A stretch of 64,000 nt of DNA from RSA11 sp036564135. Lineage in GTDB: Bacteria > Actinomycetota > Thermoleophilia > Solirubrobacterales > 70-9. The translations under genes and the position numbers were made by a program. The notes below the pieces were generated by a model that saw nothing but the letters and a program-made list of their open reading frames with translations, did not search any database and was not told the origin of the DNA. Position 1 is the first letter of the stretch, and each line of letters opens with the position of its first letter. Of the stretch, positions 54,759 through 63,411 are shown one piece after another. Location of the stretch: contig DATCLC010000062.1 in the NCBI GenBank assembly GCA_036564135.1, positions 1-64,000 of the forward strand, written 5' to 3'.

Positions 54759-56228
54759 ATGGAGCAGCGCGACGTCCCCTACGTAGATGCCCTCCTGGCC
54801 CACGCCGCGCGAGACCCCGCCCGCCTCTACGTCCCCGGCCACAAGGGCGGCCAGGGAGCGGACCCGGCCATGCGCGAGGCCCTCGGCGAGCAGGCGCTGC
54901 GCCTCGACATCCCGGCCCTGATCCCGGGGATCGACGTCGGCCCCCTCGAGCGCAACTACTTCCAGCAGGCGCAGCGGCTCGCGGCCGACGCCTGGGGCGC
55001 CGCGCGCACTTGGTTTTTGGTGGGCGGCGCCTCGCAGGGCAACCACGCCGCGCTGCTCGCGCTGCGCCAGCTCGGCCGCTCAGTCGTCATGCAGCGCAAC
55101 GTCCACTCGAGCGCGATCGACGGCATGATCCTCGCCGGGCTGGAGCCGACCTTCGTCGCGCCGGAGGTCGACGCCGAGCTTGGCATCGCCCACTGCGTCA
55201 CCCCCGAGGCCCTCGAGCGCGCGCTCGCGCGGGCACCCGACGCGGTTGGTGCGATGGTCGTCTCGCCGACCTACTTCGGGGCGTGCGCCGACGTCCGCGC
55301 GCTCGCCGAGGTCGCCCACGGCCGCGGCGTGCCGCTGATCGTCGACGAGGCCTGGGGCGCGCACCTGCACTTCTCACCCGGGCTTCCCGACGCCGCGCTG
55401 GAGTCCGGCGCCGACCTCGTCATCTCCTCGACCCACAAGATCGTGGGCAGCCTCACCCAGTCGGCGATGCTGCACCTCGGCGAGGGCGGGCGCTTCGAGG
55501 AGGCGACCGTCGACCGCGTGGTCACCCTGCTCGAGTCCACCAGCCCCAGCTCGATCCTCACCCTCTCGCTCGACGCCGCGCGCCGGCAGGCGGCCACGCG
55601 CGGCGAGGAGCTGATCCGCGGCACGCTCGCGGCGCTGCGCGAGGCGCACGAGCGCATCCGCGCGATCCCCGGCCTCGATGTCCTCGACCCGCCGCGCGCC
55701 GGCACCCCGGGCGTTACCGGCTGGGACCCGCTGCGGCTGGTGATCGACGTGCGCGGCACGGGGATCACGGGCCATCGCTTCGCGGAGCTTTTGCGCGACC
55801 GCGAGGACGTCTTCGTCGAGCTCTCCACCGAGGCCGTGGTCGTCGCCGCCTTCGGGATCGGCGGGGACGCGCACGCCCTGGTGCAGCGCCTGGTGCCCGC
55901 GCTCGAGCGGGTCGCGCAGGCGGCCTCCGCCGAGGGCGGCGCTGGGGGCGGGGTCCCGTTCGCTGTGCCGCCCGAGTGGGGACCGCTCGAGATGACGCCG
56001 CGCGACGCGTTCCTCGGCCCCAGCGAAGCCGTCCCGTTCGCGGAGGCCGAGGGGCGGATCGCAGCCGAGTCGCTGGCCGCCTACCCGCCGGGGATCCCGA
56101 ACGTGCTCCCCGGCGAGCGACTCACCGCGGAGACGCTCGAGTTCATCGAGCGCACGCTCGAGGAGGGTGGCTATCTGCGCGGCCCCTCGGACCGCACGCT
56201 CAAGACGCTTAGAGTGGTGGCGGAATGA
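54759..56228 (+). CDS. Orn/Lys/Arg decarboxylase family (fold I PLP enzyme)
   Basis: The 489-residue enzyme (ATG 54759) begins LYVPGHKGGQG, has GGASQGN (89-95), VDEAWGAHLHF (D196) and the PLP Lys227 in SSTHKIVGSLTQSAML. These are the motifs of SpeA/CadA-like (group III) decarboxylases, but without the N-terminal wing domain. Its substrate could be arginine, lysine or ornithine. Its stop overlaps the downstream amidinotransferase-fold gene in ATGA, so they are translated together. In context arginine to agmatine is the favoured reaction. Confidence 0.9.
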   Translation: MEQRDVPYVDALLAHAARDPARLYVPGHKGGQGADPAMREALGEQALRLDIPALIPGIDVGPLERNYFQQAQRLAADAWGAARTWFLVGGASQGNHAALLALRQLGRSVVMQRNVHSSAIDGMILAGLEPTFVAPEVDAELGIAHCVTPEALERALARAPDAVGAMVVSPTYFGACADVRALAEVAHGRGVPLIVDEAWGAHLHFSPGLPDAALESGADLVISSTHKIVGSLTQSAMLHLGEGGRFEEATVDRVVTLLESTSPSSILTLSLDAARRQAATRGEELIRGTLAALREAHERIRAIPGLDVLDPPRAGTPGVTGWDPLRLVIDVRGTGITGHRFAELLRDREDVFVELSTEAVVVAAFGIGGDAHALVQRLVPALERVAQAASAEGGAGGGVPFAVPPEWGPLEMTPRDAFLGPSEAVPFAEAEGRIAAESLAAYPPGIPNVLPGERLTAETLEFIERTLEEGGYLRGPSDRTLKTLRVVAE

Positions 56229-57100
56229 CGCGCGAGCCGCAGTCGTTCGGGGCCGACTCGGAGTACGGGCTGCTCCGCGAGGTCCTGCTGTGCCCGCCCG
56301 ACAATTTCCACTGGCTCCCCACCAGCGCGATCTCGAAGGCGACGCTGGAGAGCGGCGCCACCTTCGACGCGGAAGCGGCGCGCACCCAGCACGCGGAGCT
56401 GGTCGCCGCCTACGAGCAGGCGGGCGTCAAGGTCCGCTTCCTCGAGCCCGACCCCGCCCTGCCCTACCAGGTGTTCGCGCGCGACTCGAGCTGGATGGGC
56501 CCCTTCGGGCCGGTCGTGCTGCAGCTCCACCAGCAGTGGCGCCGCGGCGAGTACGCGCCGGTGATCCGCTTCTACCAGGACGCCGGGATTCCGATCTGGC
56601 GGATGATCACCGCGGGCGCGATCGAGGGCGGCGACGTGACCATCGTCGAGCCCGGCACGCTGCTGATCGGCAACGGCGAGGAGCGCACGCAGATCCAAGC
56701 GGCCGAGCAGCTCGCGGAGTGGATGCGCGCCGAGGGCTGGGAGGTGCGGATCGAGCCGATCCCGGGCCAGTTCGTCCACATCGACGTGCTCGTCTCGATC
56801 CTCGCGCCAAAGCTTGCCGCCGTCTGCACGGAGGCGGCCTCCGGCGGCCTCACACGCTGGCTGCGCGACAAGGGCTTCGAGATCCTCGACGTGTCCGTCG
56901 AGGACGCGTTTCGCCTCGGCGTGAACGCGATGTCGCTGGGCGGCGACCGCGTGATCTCCACCCGCCAGTCCGCGCGCCTCAACGAGGCGATGCGCGCGCA
57001 CGGCCTCGAGGTGCTCGACCCGGACCTGTCGATGTTCACGCTGGGCGGCGGCGGGGCGCACTGTCTCGCGCAGGCGATCCACCGCGAACCGGCGGGATGA
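56225..57100 (+). CDS. Amidinotransferase/arginine-deiminase-fold hydrolase
   Basis: The 291-residue protein has the catalytic set of guanidine-modifying enzymes: D87 in FARDSSW, E134/D137 in EGGDV, H185 in VHIDV and nucleophile C280 in GGGGAHCLAQ. The family includes arginine deiminase, DDAH and glycine amidinotransferase; length and motifs point to a deiminase/dihydrolase. Between an arginine-type decarboxylase and an N-carbamoyl amidohydrolase, agmatine is a plausible substrate. Both boundaries are ATGA overlaps. Confidence 0.85.
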   Translation: MTREPQSFGADSEYGLLREVLLCPPDNFHWLPTSAISKATLESGATFDAEAARTQHAELVAAYEQAGVKVRFLEPDPALPYQVFARDSSWMGPFGPVVLQLHQQWRRGEYAPVIRFYQDAGIPIWRMITAGAIEGGDVTIVEPGTLLIGNGEERTQIQAAEQLAEWMRAEGWEVRIEPIPGQFVHIDVLVSILAPKLAAVCTEAASGGLTRWLRDKGFEILDVSVEDAFRLGVNAMSLGGDRVISTRQSARLNEAMRAHGLEVLDPDLSMFTLGGGGAHCLAQAIHREPAG

Positions 57101-58353
57101 GCACGAGGCGCGAGCCCGCGATCGACGCCGGCCGCGTGATCGCGGACCTGCGCGAGCTGGAACGGCGTACCGCGGACGAGCACGGCGCCCAGCGCCTGTG
57201 CTGGGGGCCCGGCTGGACCGCCGCGCGGGAGTACCTCGCCGAGCTCCTCGCGGAGCTCGGCCTCGATTTCGAGCTGGATGAGGCGGCGAACGCCTGGGCG
57301 CGACTGCCCGGCCGGGAGGGCGGGCCCGCGCTCGCCCTGGGCTCGCACCTCGACTCCGTCCCGAACGGCGGCTGGCTCGACGGCGCCCTCGGCGTGATGG
57401 CGGCCGTCGGGGTCCTGCGCGCCCACGCGGCCGCCGGCCGCCCGCCGCGCGACCTCGTGCTGGTCGACTGGGCCGACGAGGAGGGCGCGCGCTTCGGCCG
57501 CAGCCTGCTTGGCAGCTCGGCGTTCTCCGGCACGCTCGACCCCGCCGAGCTCGACGCGCTCGCCGACGCCGACGGCCGCCCGGCGACCGAGGTGCTCGCC
57601 GAACACGGCGTCGATGCGGCCCGCATGCTCGAGTGCGGCCGCCGCCGCGACGGGCTCGGCGCCTACCTTGAGCTGCACATCGAGCAGGGACCGCGCATGG
57701 AGGCCGAGGGCCTGCGCGCCGCCGCGGTCGCCGGCTGCGCCGGCGTCGAGCGGGTGCGCTTCACCTTCACCGGCCAGGCCTCCCACGCCGGGACGACGCC
57801 GATGGACATGCGCCGCGACGCCGGCTTGGCCGCCGCCCGGGCCGCGCTCGCCGTGCGCACCATCCCGGACGACGAGGGCGGCGTCGCCACGACCGGCGAG
57901 CTCGAGCTGCGCCCCGGCATCGTCACCGCGGTCGCGGGCGAGGCGCGCCTCGCCGTTGATCTGCGCAACCCGGATGCCGGCGCGCTGGCGCGCATGCTCG
58001 AGCGGGCACGCGCCGCGGCCGCCGGGGCCGCGGAGGAGCACGGCTGCGCGCTGAGCGAGGCGCCGGTCTGGCGGATCGAGCCGATCCCGTTCGATGAGCG
58101 CCTCGTCGCCGCGGCCCGTGAGGCGTGCGCCCACGTGGCCGGCGCGCCGGCGGAGCTCGCAAGCGGCGCGCTCCACGACGCCGCCGAGGTGGCGCGGGTG
58201 TTGCCCGCAGCGATGGTGTTCGCCCCCTCCGCCCGCGGGATCAGCCACGCGCGCGAGGAGGACACCCCGGAGGAGGACCTCGCCGTCGCGATCGAGGCGT
58301 TCGGCGAGCTCGCCAACCGCGTTTTGGCCGACCCCGGGATCCTCGGCGGCTGA
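57097..58353 (+). CDS. M20-family Zn-dependent N-carbamoyl/allantoate amidohydrolase
   Basis: The 418-residue protein (ATG 57097) has the M20 metal-binding set: H84/D86 in LGSHLDSVPNGG, D95 in WLDGALGV, E128/E129 in WADEEGARF, H194 in LELHIEQGP and a late His in ARGISHAREED. The family hydrolyses N-carbamoyl amino acids, ureidopropionate or allantoate. Here it could release CO2 and NH3 from N-carbamoylputrescine, completing a route to putrescine. Coupled upstream by a 4-nt overlap. Confidence 0.88.
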   Translation: MSTRREPAIDAGRVIADLRELERRTADEHGAQRLCWGPGWTAAREYLAELLAELGLDFELDEAANAWARLPGREGGPALALGSHLDSVPNGGWLDGALGVMAAVGVLRAHAAAGRPPRDLVLVDWADEEGARFGRSLLGSSAFSGTLDPAELDALADADGRPATEVLAEHGVDAARMLECGRRRDGLGAYLELHIEQGPRMEAEGLRAAAVAGCAGVERVRFTFTGQASHAGTTPMDMRRDAGLAAARAALAVRTIPDDEGGVATTGELELRPGIVTAVAGEARLAVDLRNPDAGALARMLERARAAAAGAAEEHGCALSEAPVWRIEPIPFDERLVAAAREACAHVAGAPAELASGALHDAAEVARVLPAAMVFAPSARGISHAREEDTPEEDLAVAIEAFGELANRVLADPGILGG

Positions 58354-58395
58354 GCCCCGTGTTCGCGCCGCAGGCGCCGGGGGTACGGTTGCTCC

Positions 58396-59466
58396 ATGAG
58401 CGACTACGAGCGTCTCGCGCAGCTGCCCCTCAATGTGGAGGGCTACTCGCTCTCCGCCCACGACCGCACCTACGGTGACTTCACCCGGCCCTCGACCGTG
58501 ATCCACCTCCACGGCGACGGGCACGAGGGGATCGGCGAGGACGTCGTCTACTCGCTGGACGACCACGTCGCCCACCGCGAGGCGGGGACGCCGCATGATC
58601 TCACCGGCCCGCGCACGCTGGGCGAGTTCTGCGAGCTCATGGAGGAGATCGAGCTGTTCCCGGAACCGCCCGAGTACGAGGCCGGGACCTACTACCGCCG
58701 CTGGGCGTACGAGTCGGCGGCCCTCGACCTGGCGCTGCGCCAGAACGGGCTCGCGCTGCACGAGGCGCTCGGTCGCGACCCCAAGCCGGTGCGCTTCGTC
58801 TGCTCGACGCGGCTCTCGAGCTTCGGCGACGACGAGCACTCCAACACCGAGCCGATCCGCAAGCGGCTCGCCAAGTACCCGGACCTGGAGTTCAAGCTCG
58901 ACCCGGAGAACGACTGGGACGCCAATCTGATCAACGAGATCAACGAGCTCGCCACGGTGCGGGTGCTTGACCTCAAGGGCATGTACAAGGGCACCCCGGT
59001 CGACGTGGACACCGATCCGGAGCTCTACCGGCGGGTGGCCGAGGCGTTCCCGGACGCGTACCTGGAGGACCCCGACCTGAACGACGCGACGCGCGCGGTG
59101 CTCGAGCCGCACGCCGAGCGGATCACCTGGGACGCACCGCTGCACTCGGTCGCGGACATCGTCGAGTTCGCCCCCAAGCGCGCGATCAACTCGAAGCCGT
59201 CTCGGTTCGGCTCGCTGCGCGAGCTGTTCGCGGTCTACGAGCACTGCCAGCGCGAGGGCCTCGCGATCTACGGCGGCGGCCAGGGCGAGGTGCACTGCGG
59301 CCGGGGGCAGATCCAGTACCTGGCCTCGCTCTACCACCCGGACACGCCGAACGACATCGCCCCCTCCGGCTACAACGATCCGTCGGTGCCCGACGGCCTC
59401 GAGAGCAGCCCACTGAAGCCGACGCCCTCAGCGACGGGCTTCCGGTGGGGCCAGTTCGCCGACTAG
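58396..59466 (+). CDS. Enolase-superfamily (mandelate racemase/muconate lactonising type) protein
   Basis: The 356-residue protein has a capping N-terminal domain and a barrel with K167 (FKLD), D192 (LDLKG), E224-D225 (YLEDPDL) and K267 (NSKPSRFG), the expected metal-binding and acid/base residues of the superfamily. Substrate not identified. It is 42 bp downstream of the M20 gene and likely in the same operon. It is close to the convergent hypothetical gene (7 bp between stops). Confidence 0.8.
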   Translation: MSDYERLAQLPLNVEGYSLSAHDRTYGDFTRPSTVIHLHGDGHEGIGEDVVYSLDDHVAHREAGTPHDLTGPRTLGEFCELMEEIELFPEPPEYEAGTYYRRWAYESAALDLALRQNGLALHEALGRDPKPVRFVCSTRLSSFGDDEHSNTEPIRKRLAKYPDLEFKLDPENDWDANLINEINELATVRVLDLKGMYKGTPVDVDTDPELYRRVAEAFPDAYLEDPDLNDATRAVLEPHAERITWDAPLHSVADIVEFAPKRAINSKPSRFGSLRELFAVYEHCQREGLAIYGGGQGEVHCGRGQIQYLASLYHPDTPNDIAPSGYNDPSVPDGLESSPLKPTPSATGFRWGQFAD

Positions 59467-59473
59467 GGCGAGC

Positions 59474-59884
59474 TCAGGCGCCGGCGTCCGCCAGCGCGCG
59501 CTTCCAGTCGCGGGCGCGACGCTGCCCGGGGCGCGTCGTCCGCGGCCGGGGAACCTTGCCGCCGGACGGCTCCTCGCCGGAGATCACCCATTTGCGGCCC
59601 GTGGGCGCGCGCACGACCATCATCGCGCCGCCGCCGGTGAGCGGCCAGCTCACCGCGCACTCGGAAAGCGGGTGATCGAAGGCGAACACCGACTCACCGC
59701 GCTCCAGCTTCTCCGCGATTCCCTGAACGCCGAGCTGGCGCTCGAGCCAGTCGAGCGACTGCGGATCGGCCTCGGGATCGAGCTCGAACCGGATGCGGCC
59801 GTCGGTGAGCGAGAGCACGCCCGGGATGGGAACCGGGTTGATGCGACTCCGCAGGAGCCACGCACGCTCCTCGCGTATCTCCAA
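59474..59884 (-). CDS. Hypothetical protein (136 aa)
   Basis: A TTG at 59884 is preceded by AAGGAG with 8-nt spacing, the strongest ribosome binding site in the area, so it is the preferred start (LEIREERAWLLRS). An ATG 63 nt upstream (59947) would add 21 residues. The product has a hydrophobic middle (FAFDHPLSECAVSWPLTGGGAMMVVRAP) and a basic C-terminus (RPRTTRPGQRRARDWKRALAD). No recognised domain. Convergent with the enolase-superfamily gene. Confidence 0.6.
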   Translation of the reverse strand: MEIREERAWLLRSRINPVPIPGVLSLTDGRIRFELDPEADPQSLDWLERQLGVQGIAEKLERGESVFAFDHPLSECAVSWPLTGGGAMMVVRAPTGRKWVISGEEPSGGKVPRPRTTRPGQRRARDWKRALADAGA

Positions 59885-59951
59885 GGGGGATGCTCCTTCG
59901 GTGGGGAACCTGGGGCACCCCAAACTGTGGCACATCTTGCCCCCCACCCCA

Positions 59952-60010
59952 AGCGAGGCGGATCTTTAGGCCTATGGGCGAAGGGCCTATGGGGCAAGAT
60001 CCGCCTCGCT
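59952..60010. repeat. 15-bp perfect inverted repeat with internal direct repeat
   Basis: AGCGAGGCGGATCTT (59952-59966) and AAGATCCGCCTCGCT (59996-60010) are perfect reverse complements. Between them GGCCTATGGG occurs twice (59970-59979 and 59985-59994) around CGAA. It lies upstream of the minus-strand hypothetical gene, in a 269-bp region (59885-60153) without a confident gene. Confidence 0.7.
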
Positions 60011-60153
60011 CGGGCTTGCGCTGCGGTTCGGGCCGGCCCTCACCGACGCCTGCGGCTCAAAACGCCGCTCGAGATCGAGGAGTTCCTGGCGCGCGAGGGC
60101 CTGGGCGAGGAGGAAGAGGACCCGACCGCGCCCGCCGCGGCGGGCGGCGCCCT

Positions 60154-60663
60154 CTAGCCGCCCGTCCCGGCGCGCTCCGCGCGCTCGGCGCGGAAGCGCG
60201 CGAGGTCGACGGCGGCGTTGCGCCGCACGCGCCCGCGCACGAGCGGCGTACCGCCGAGCAGAAGGCCGATCGTCCCGAGCGCCTGCCGCGACCAGCTCCA
60301 GAAGCTGAAGTCGTCGCGCTGACGCGCGATCAGGCCGTCGCCGTCAAAGCGGAAGTCGGAGCGCACCCGATTGGTGACCGCGCGCCCGGTCGGACCGAAC
60401 GTGTAGCGCGCGATCCAGATGGCCGCGCCGGCCTGGTCGTCGGCCTGCGCCTCGGCGAGCTCCACGCTCAGATCGGTGGCGCGCTCGGTGAGCATCCGCC
60501 ACATGTCGCCGATCTGTCCGCCGCGCAGCGCCGGGAAGACCGGGTCCGAGAAGTCCGCGTCCGGCGCGTACAGCGCCGCCATCGCCTCCCCGTCGTGGCG
60601 GTCCAGCGCCTCGTACAGGCGCCTGATCGTGCGTTCGTTGCGCTCAGCCGACGCCTCGCTCAC
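60154..60663 (-). CDS. SnoaL/NTF2-like protein
   Basis: The 169-residue protein starts ERNERTIRRLYEALDRHDGEAMAALYAPDADFSDPVFPALRG, the SnoaL-like nuclear transport factor 2 pattern, and has ARYTFGPTGRAVTNRVRSDFRFDGDGL later. A hydrophobic C-terminal part (SRQALGTIGLLLGGTPL) looks like a short membrane-associated helix. Unknown function; polyketide-cyclase-like folds share the pattern. It is followed on the left by the inverted repeat region. Confidence 0.78.
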   Translation of the reverse strand: MSEASAERNERTIRRLYEALDRHDGEAMAALYAPDADFSDPVFPALRGGQIGDMWRMLTERATDLSVELAEAQADDQAGAAIWIARYTFGPTGRAVTNRVRSDFRFDGDGLIARQRDDFSFWSWSRQALGTIGLLLGGTPLVRGRVRRNAAVDLARFRAERAERAGTGG

Positions 60664-60690
60664 TGCGCCGGGAGATTAACCCTCGCGCCA

Positions 60691-60745
60691 CCCGCCGACC
60701 GTGCGATCTCGTTGTTGTCCGCAACGTTTTCGCACGCTCGGCGGG
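60691..60745. repeat. 55-bp double-stem palindromic element, copy 2
   Basis: Outer arms CCCGCCGACCGTGCGA (60691-60706) and TCGCACGCTCGGCGGG (60730-60745) pair with one mismatch. In the reverse complement the inner arms are CGTTG and CAACG, differing from copy 1 (TCGCTG/CAGCGA) yet still able to pair. It is exactly as long as copy 1 (43115-43169) and inverted relative to it. It lies in the 150-bp gap between an NTF2 gene and a secreted protein. Confidence 0.85.
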
Positions 60746-60813
60746 GTGGGATGACGCGGGCGGTGGGCGCCGCGGGAAACGGGCGCTACATCGGCCGCGC
60801 TACACGGGCCGCT

Positions 60814-61185
60814 CTATAGCGGCCGCTCGACCCGCAGGATCTTGCTCTTCGCGCCCTTGCAGTTCGGGGTCGCCGGGGCCTTCGCGTAGTAGCGGCCGGG
60901 GCTCAGGCCGGGGTTGCCGATCGACCACTGGTAGCGGTTGCCGTTCTTGGACGCCGTGTCGGAGGCGATGCGCTTGTCCTTCCCCGGCCGCACCCGGAAG
61001 ACGACCACCTTGCGGTTCTTCGCGCACTTGACCGGCTTGTTGCTCTTCACGAACCCGAACACCTCACCCGGGCCCTTGATGGTGACCTTGGTAGACGCCT
61101 TGCCGCCGGCGCCTGCGCTCGGCACCAGGGCGATCGTGAGCGCTGCAGCCGCCGCCAGTGCCGCTACCGCAAACTTCCTGTTCAT
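60814..61185 (-). CDS. Small secreted protein (123 aa)
   Basis: The 123-residue protein has a signal peptide (about 1-26; FAVAALAAAAALTIALVPSAGA) and a compact Lys/Gly-rich domain with two cysteines (VKCAKNRK, PNCKGAK) that may form a disulfide. A GGAGG ribosome binding site is just upstream of ATG 61185. The fold suggests an Ig-like or beta-sandwich domain as found in secreted actinobacterial proteins. Unknown function. Confidence 0.78.
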   Translation of the reverse strand: MNRKFAVAALAAAAALTIALVPSAGAGGKASTKVTIKGPGEVFGFVKSNKPVKCAKNRKVVVFRVRPGKDKRIASDTASKNGNRYQWSIGNPGLSPGRYYAKAPATPNCKGAKSKILRVERPL

Positions 61186-61297
61186 TGGGGGTCCTCCCGT
61201 GATTGGCGCGCCGCGTCAGCGCGTTGGCCGGTCCCACGCTAACGCCCGCCGGAATCCCGATCAAGTCGGGATTCCCGCGGAGCCCCGGAGGATTCGG

Positions 61298-61891
61298 CTA
61301 TCCGGCGAAGCAGGCGCGCACGCTGCGCTGCAGCGCGTCCTCGGCCTGCTCCGGCCGCATGCGCCCCGCCGCGACCTCGTCGGCAGCGGCGTGCATCAGG
61401 GCGAGGAACGACACCGCGAGCCAGTCAGCCGGGACGTCGCGGTTGAACGCTCCCGCCCGCTGGCCGCGGCGCGCGAAGCGCGCCAGGCGCTCCAGGATCG
61501 GCGCGTGGAAGGCGCGCAGGTCGGGCCCGCTCGCGCCGACGACGACGGCGAGCGCGTCCAGGACGCGCGCGTTGCGGGCGACCGTCCGCCACCACGCCAA
61601 GACCAGCCGCTCGAGCGCCTCGCGCGGGTCGCCGTCGCCGGGCCGGACGCCGTCGATCGCCTCCACGGCCTCGCGCAGGGCCCGCTCCGCGACCGCCTCC
61701 AGCAGCGCCTCGCGGGATGCGTAGTGCGCGTACACGGTCTGGCGCGCGACGCCGGCGTGACGCGCGATCTCGCCGACGCTCGCGTCCGGCCGCGCGGCCA
61801 GCACCTCCACCGCCGCGTCCAGGATCGCGGCGATGTTGCGCTGGGCGTCCGCCCGCTTGCGGGCCGTCGTTGAGCGCGCCTCGGCTGACAC
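61298..61891 (-). CDS. TetR family transcriptional regulator
   Basis: The 197-residue protein (GTG 61891) has a TetR HTH: NIAAILDAAVEVLAARPDASVGEIARHAGVARQTVYAHYASREALLEAV. The C-terminal ligand-binding domain follows. It lies 28 nt downstream of the MFS gene, so the pair is probably one operon controlled by this repressor. Likely operators are at 63357-63368 and 63386-63397. Confidence 0.9.
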   Translation of the reverse strand: MSAEARSTTARKRADAQRNIAAILDAAVEVLAARPDASVGEIARHAGVARQTVYAHYASREALLEAVAERALREAVEAIDGVRPGDGDPREALERLVLAWWRTVARNARVLDALAVVVGASGPDLRAFHAPILERLARFARRGQRAGAFNRDVPADWLAVSFLALMHAAADEVAAGRMRPEQAEDALQRSVRACFAG

Positions 61892-61919
61892 CGGGTTGAC
61901 CGTATCGACCTCCCTGCGC

Positions 61920-63329
61920 TCAGTGGCCGAACGCCGGCTGGACGTCCCGTGGAACGTCGTCGCGGCGCAACGCGAGCGCGGCGAGCAGCGCCGCGCCGAC
62001 GGCGATGCCCGCGGCCACGCGCAGCGCGTCGCCCATCCCCGCCGTGATCGCGGTGGGGTCGACCTGCGCCGCGGCGGCGAGCGCGGCGCCGCCCAGCCCG
62101 GCGGTCGCGACGGTCGACAGCGCGGGCAGGACCAAGGCGATCCCGACCTCGTGGGCGGTGGTGATGAGTCCCGAGACCATCCCCGCCTCGCGCTCGGCGA
62201 CCCCCGCCATGGCCGTGATGAAGATGGCCGACGCCGCCATCCCGATCCCCGCGTCGAGCACGAGCAGGCCCGGGAGGACGTCGGTTACGTAGCTGCCGTC
62301 GGGCGAGGCCCCGCTCAGCAGCAGGCCGCCGACCGCGCCCGCACCCATTCCCGCGGCCAATACCGCGCGCGTGCCCAACTGGCCGGCCAGGTGCCCGCCG
62401 GCGTGCGCCGTCGCGATCAGCACCAGCGCCCCGGGGAGGAACTCCAAGCCGGTGCGCAACGCGGAGTGCCCGAGCACGTGCTGCAGGTAGATCGACGCGA
62501 AGAAGAACACCGACACCACGGTCCCCATGCCCGCGATCATGAGGGCGAGGGCGACGACCGTCGGGCGGCGGCGCAGCACGGCCAGGTCCACGAGGGGCTG
62601 GGGGACTCGCCGCTCGACCGCCGCGAACGCGGCGAGCCCGGCGGCCGCGAACGCGAGCAGGCCCAGCGTCTGGGCCGATGCCCAGCCGGCCTCCGGCGCC
62701 TCCACGAGTCCGTAGATGAGCGCGACCACGCTCGCGACCGCGAGCGTCGCGCCCGCGAGGTCGAGGCGCCGGCCCGGATCGCGCCCGCCGGCGGGGATCC
62801 ACCTGGGGGCGAGCGCGACGACCACCGCGGCGACCGGGACGTTGATCAAAAAGATCGCCTGCCAGCCGAGGGCCTCTGTGAGCGCCCCGCCGACCAGCAC
62901 CCCGAAGGCGCCGCCGCTCGCCGCGACCCCGGCCCAGGCGGCCAGCGCCCGGCGCCGCTCCGGCCCCTCCGGGAAGCTCGTGGTGACCAGCGCGAGCGCG
63001 GCGGGGGAGAGCAGCGCCGCGCTCACGCCCTGGGCGACGCGCGCCGCGATCAGGGCCGACGCCGACTCGGCGAGCGCGGCCGCACCCGACGCCACGGCGA
63101 ACGCCGCGACGCCCGCGACGAAGGCGCGCCGCCGGCCGAAGAGGTCGGCGGCTCGGCCGCCGAGCAGGAGCAGCCCACCGAACGCGAGCGTGTAGGCGGT
63201 GATCGCCCACTGCAGGTCGCCGAACGCGATCCCGAGCTCCCGCTGGATCGAGGGGAGCGCGACGTTCACGACGGTGATGTCGAGGATGACCATGAACTGG
63301 GCGGCGCAGAGGAGCAAAAGAAGCGGCAC
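61920..63329 (-). CDS. MFS (DHA2/EmrB-QacA type) drug efflux transporter
   Basis: The 469-residue protein (GTG 63329) has 13-14 predicted helices. Family motifs are AQFMVILDITVVNVALPSI (helix 1), GGRAADLFGRRRAF (MFS motif A) and VAQGVSAALLSPAALALV (motif C region). A ribosome binding site (GGAGG) lies 7-8 nt upstream of the GTG. The upstream open frame runs through the repeat and is not used. It is followed by tetR, a usual self-regulated efflux arrangement. Confidence 0.9.
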   Translation of the reverse strand: MPLLLLLCAAQFMVILDITVVNVALPSIQRELGIAFGDLQWAITAYTLAFGGLLLLGGRAADLFGRRRAFVAGVAAFAVASGAAALAESASALIAARVAQGVSAALLSPAALALVTTSFPEGPERRRALAAWAGVAASGGAFGVLVGGALTEALGWQAIFLINVPVAAVVVALAPRWIPAGGRDPGRRLDLAGATLAVASVVALIYGLVEAPEAGWASAQTLGLLAFAAAGLAAFAAVERRVPQPLVDLAVLRRRPTVVALALMIAGMGTVVSVFFFASIYLQHVLGHSALRTGLEFLPGALVLIATAHAGGHLAGQLGTRAVLAAGMGAGAVGGLLLSGASPDGSYVTDVLPGLLVLDAGIGMAASAIFITAMAGVAEREAGMVSGLITTAHEVGIALVLPALSTVATAGLGGAALAAAAQVDPTAITAGMGDALRVAAGIAVGAALLAALALRRDDVPRDVQPAFGH

Positions 63330-63356
63330 GGGGGCCTCCGGTCGGTGAGGAAATAC

Positions 63357-63397
63357 GACAGCGTTGTCCACGTTTAGCAATATTTGACAACGTTGTC
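63357..63397 (-). promoter_or_regulatory. Twin palindromic operators and promoter of the MFS-tetR operon
   Basis: GACAACGTTGTC (63386-63397) is a perfect 12-bp palindrome. GACAGCGTTGTC (63357-63368) differs at one base, and the centres are 29 bp apart. They lie 28-68 bp upstream of the MFS start. A possible minus-strand -35 TAGACA and -10 TAAACG with 17-bp spacing overlap the distal palindrome, so repression by steric block is plausible. Confidence 0.8.
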
Positions 63398-63411
63398 TAT
63401 GTTGTGTACAA

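Noticed and set aside
60037..60157. Plus-strand reading frame ending KTPLEIEEFLAREGLGEEEE and PTAPAAAGGAL
   Set aside because: It looks protein-like, but has no convincing start or ribosome binding site and is cut by the inverted repeat upstream; possibly a remnant, not supported as a gene.
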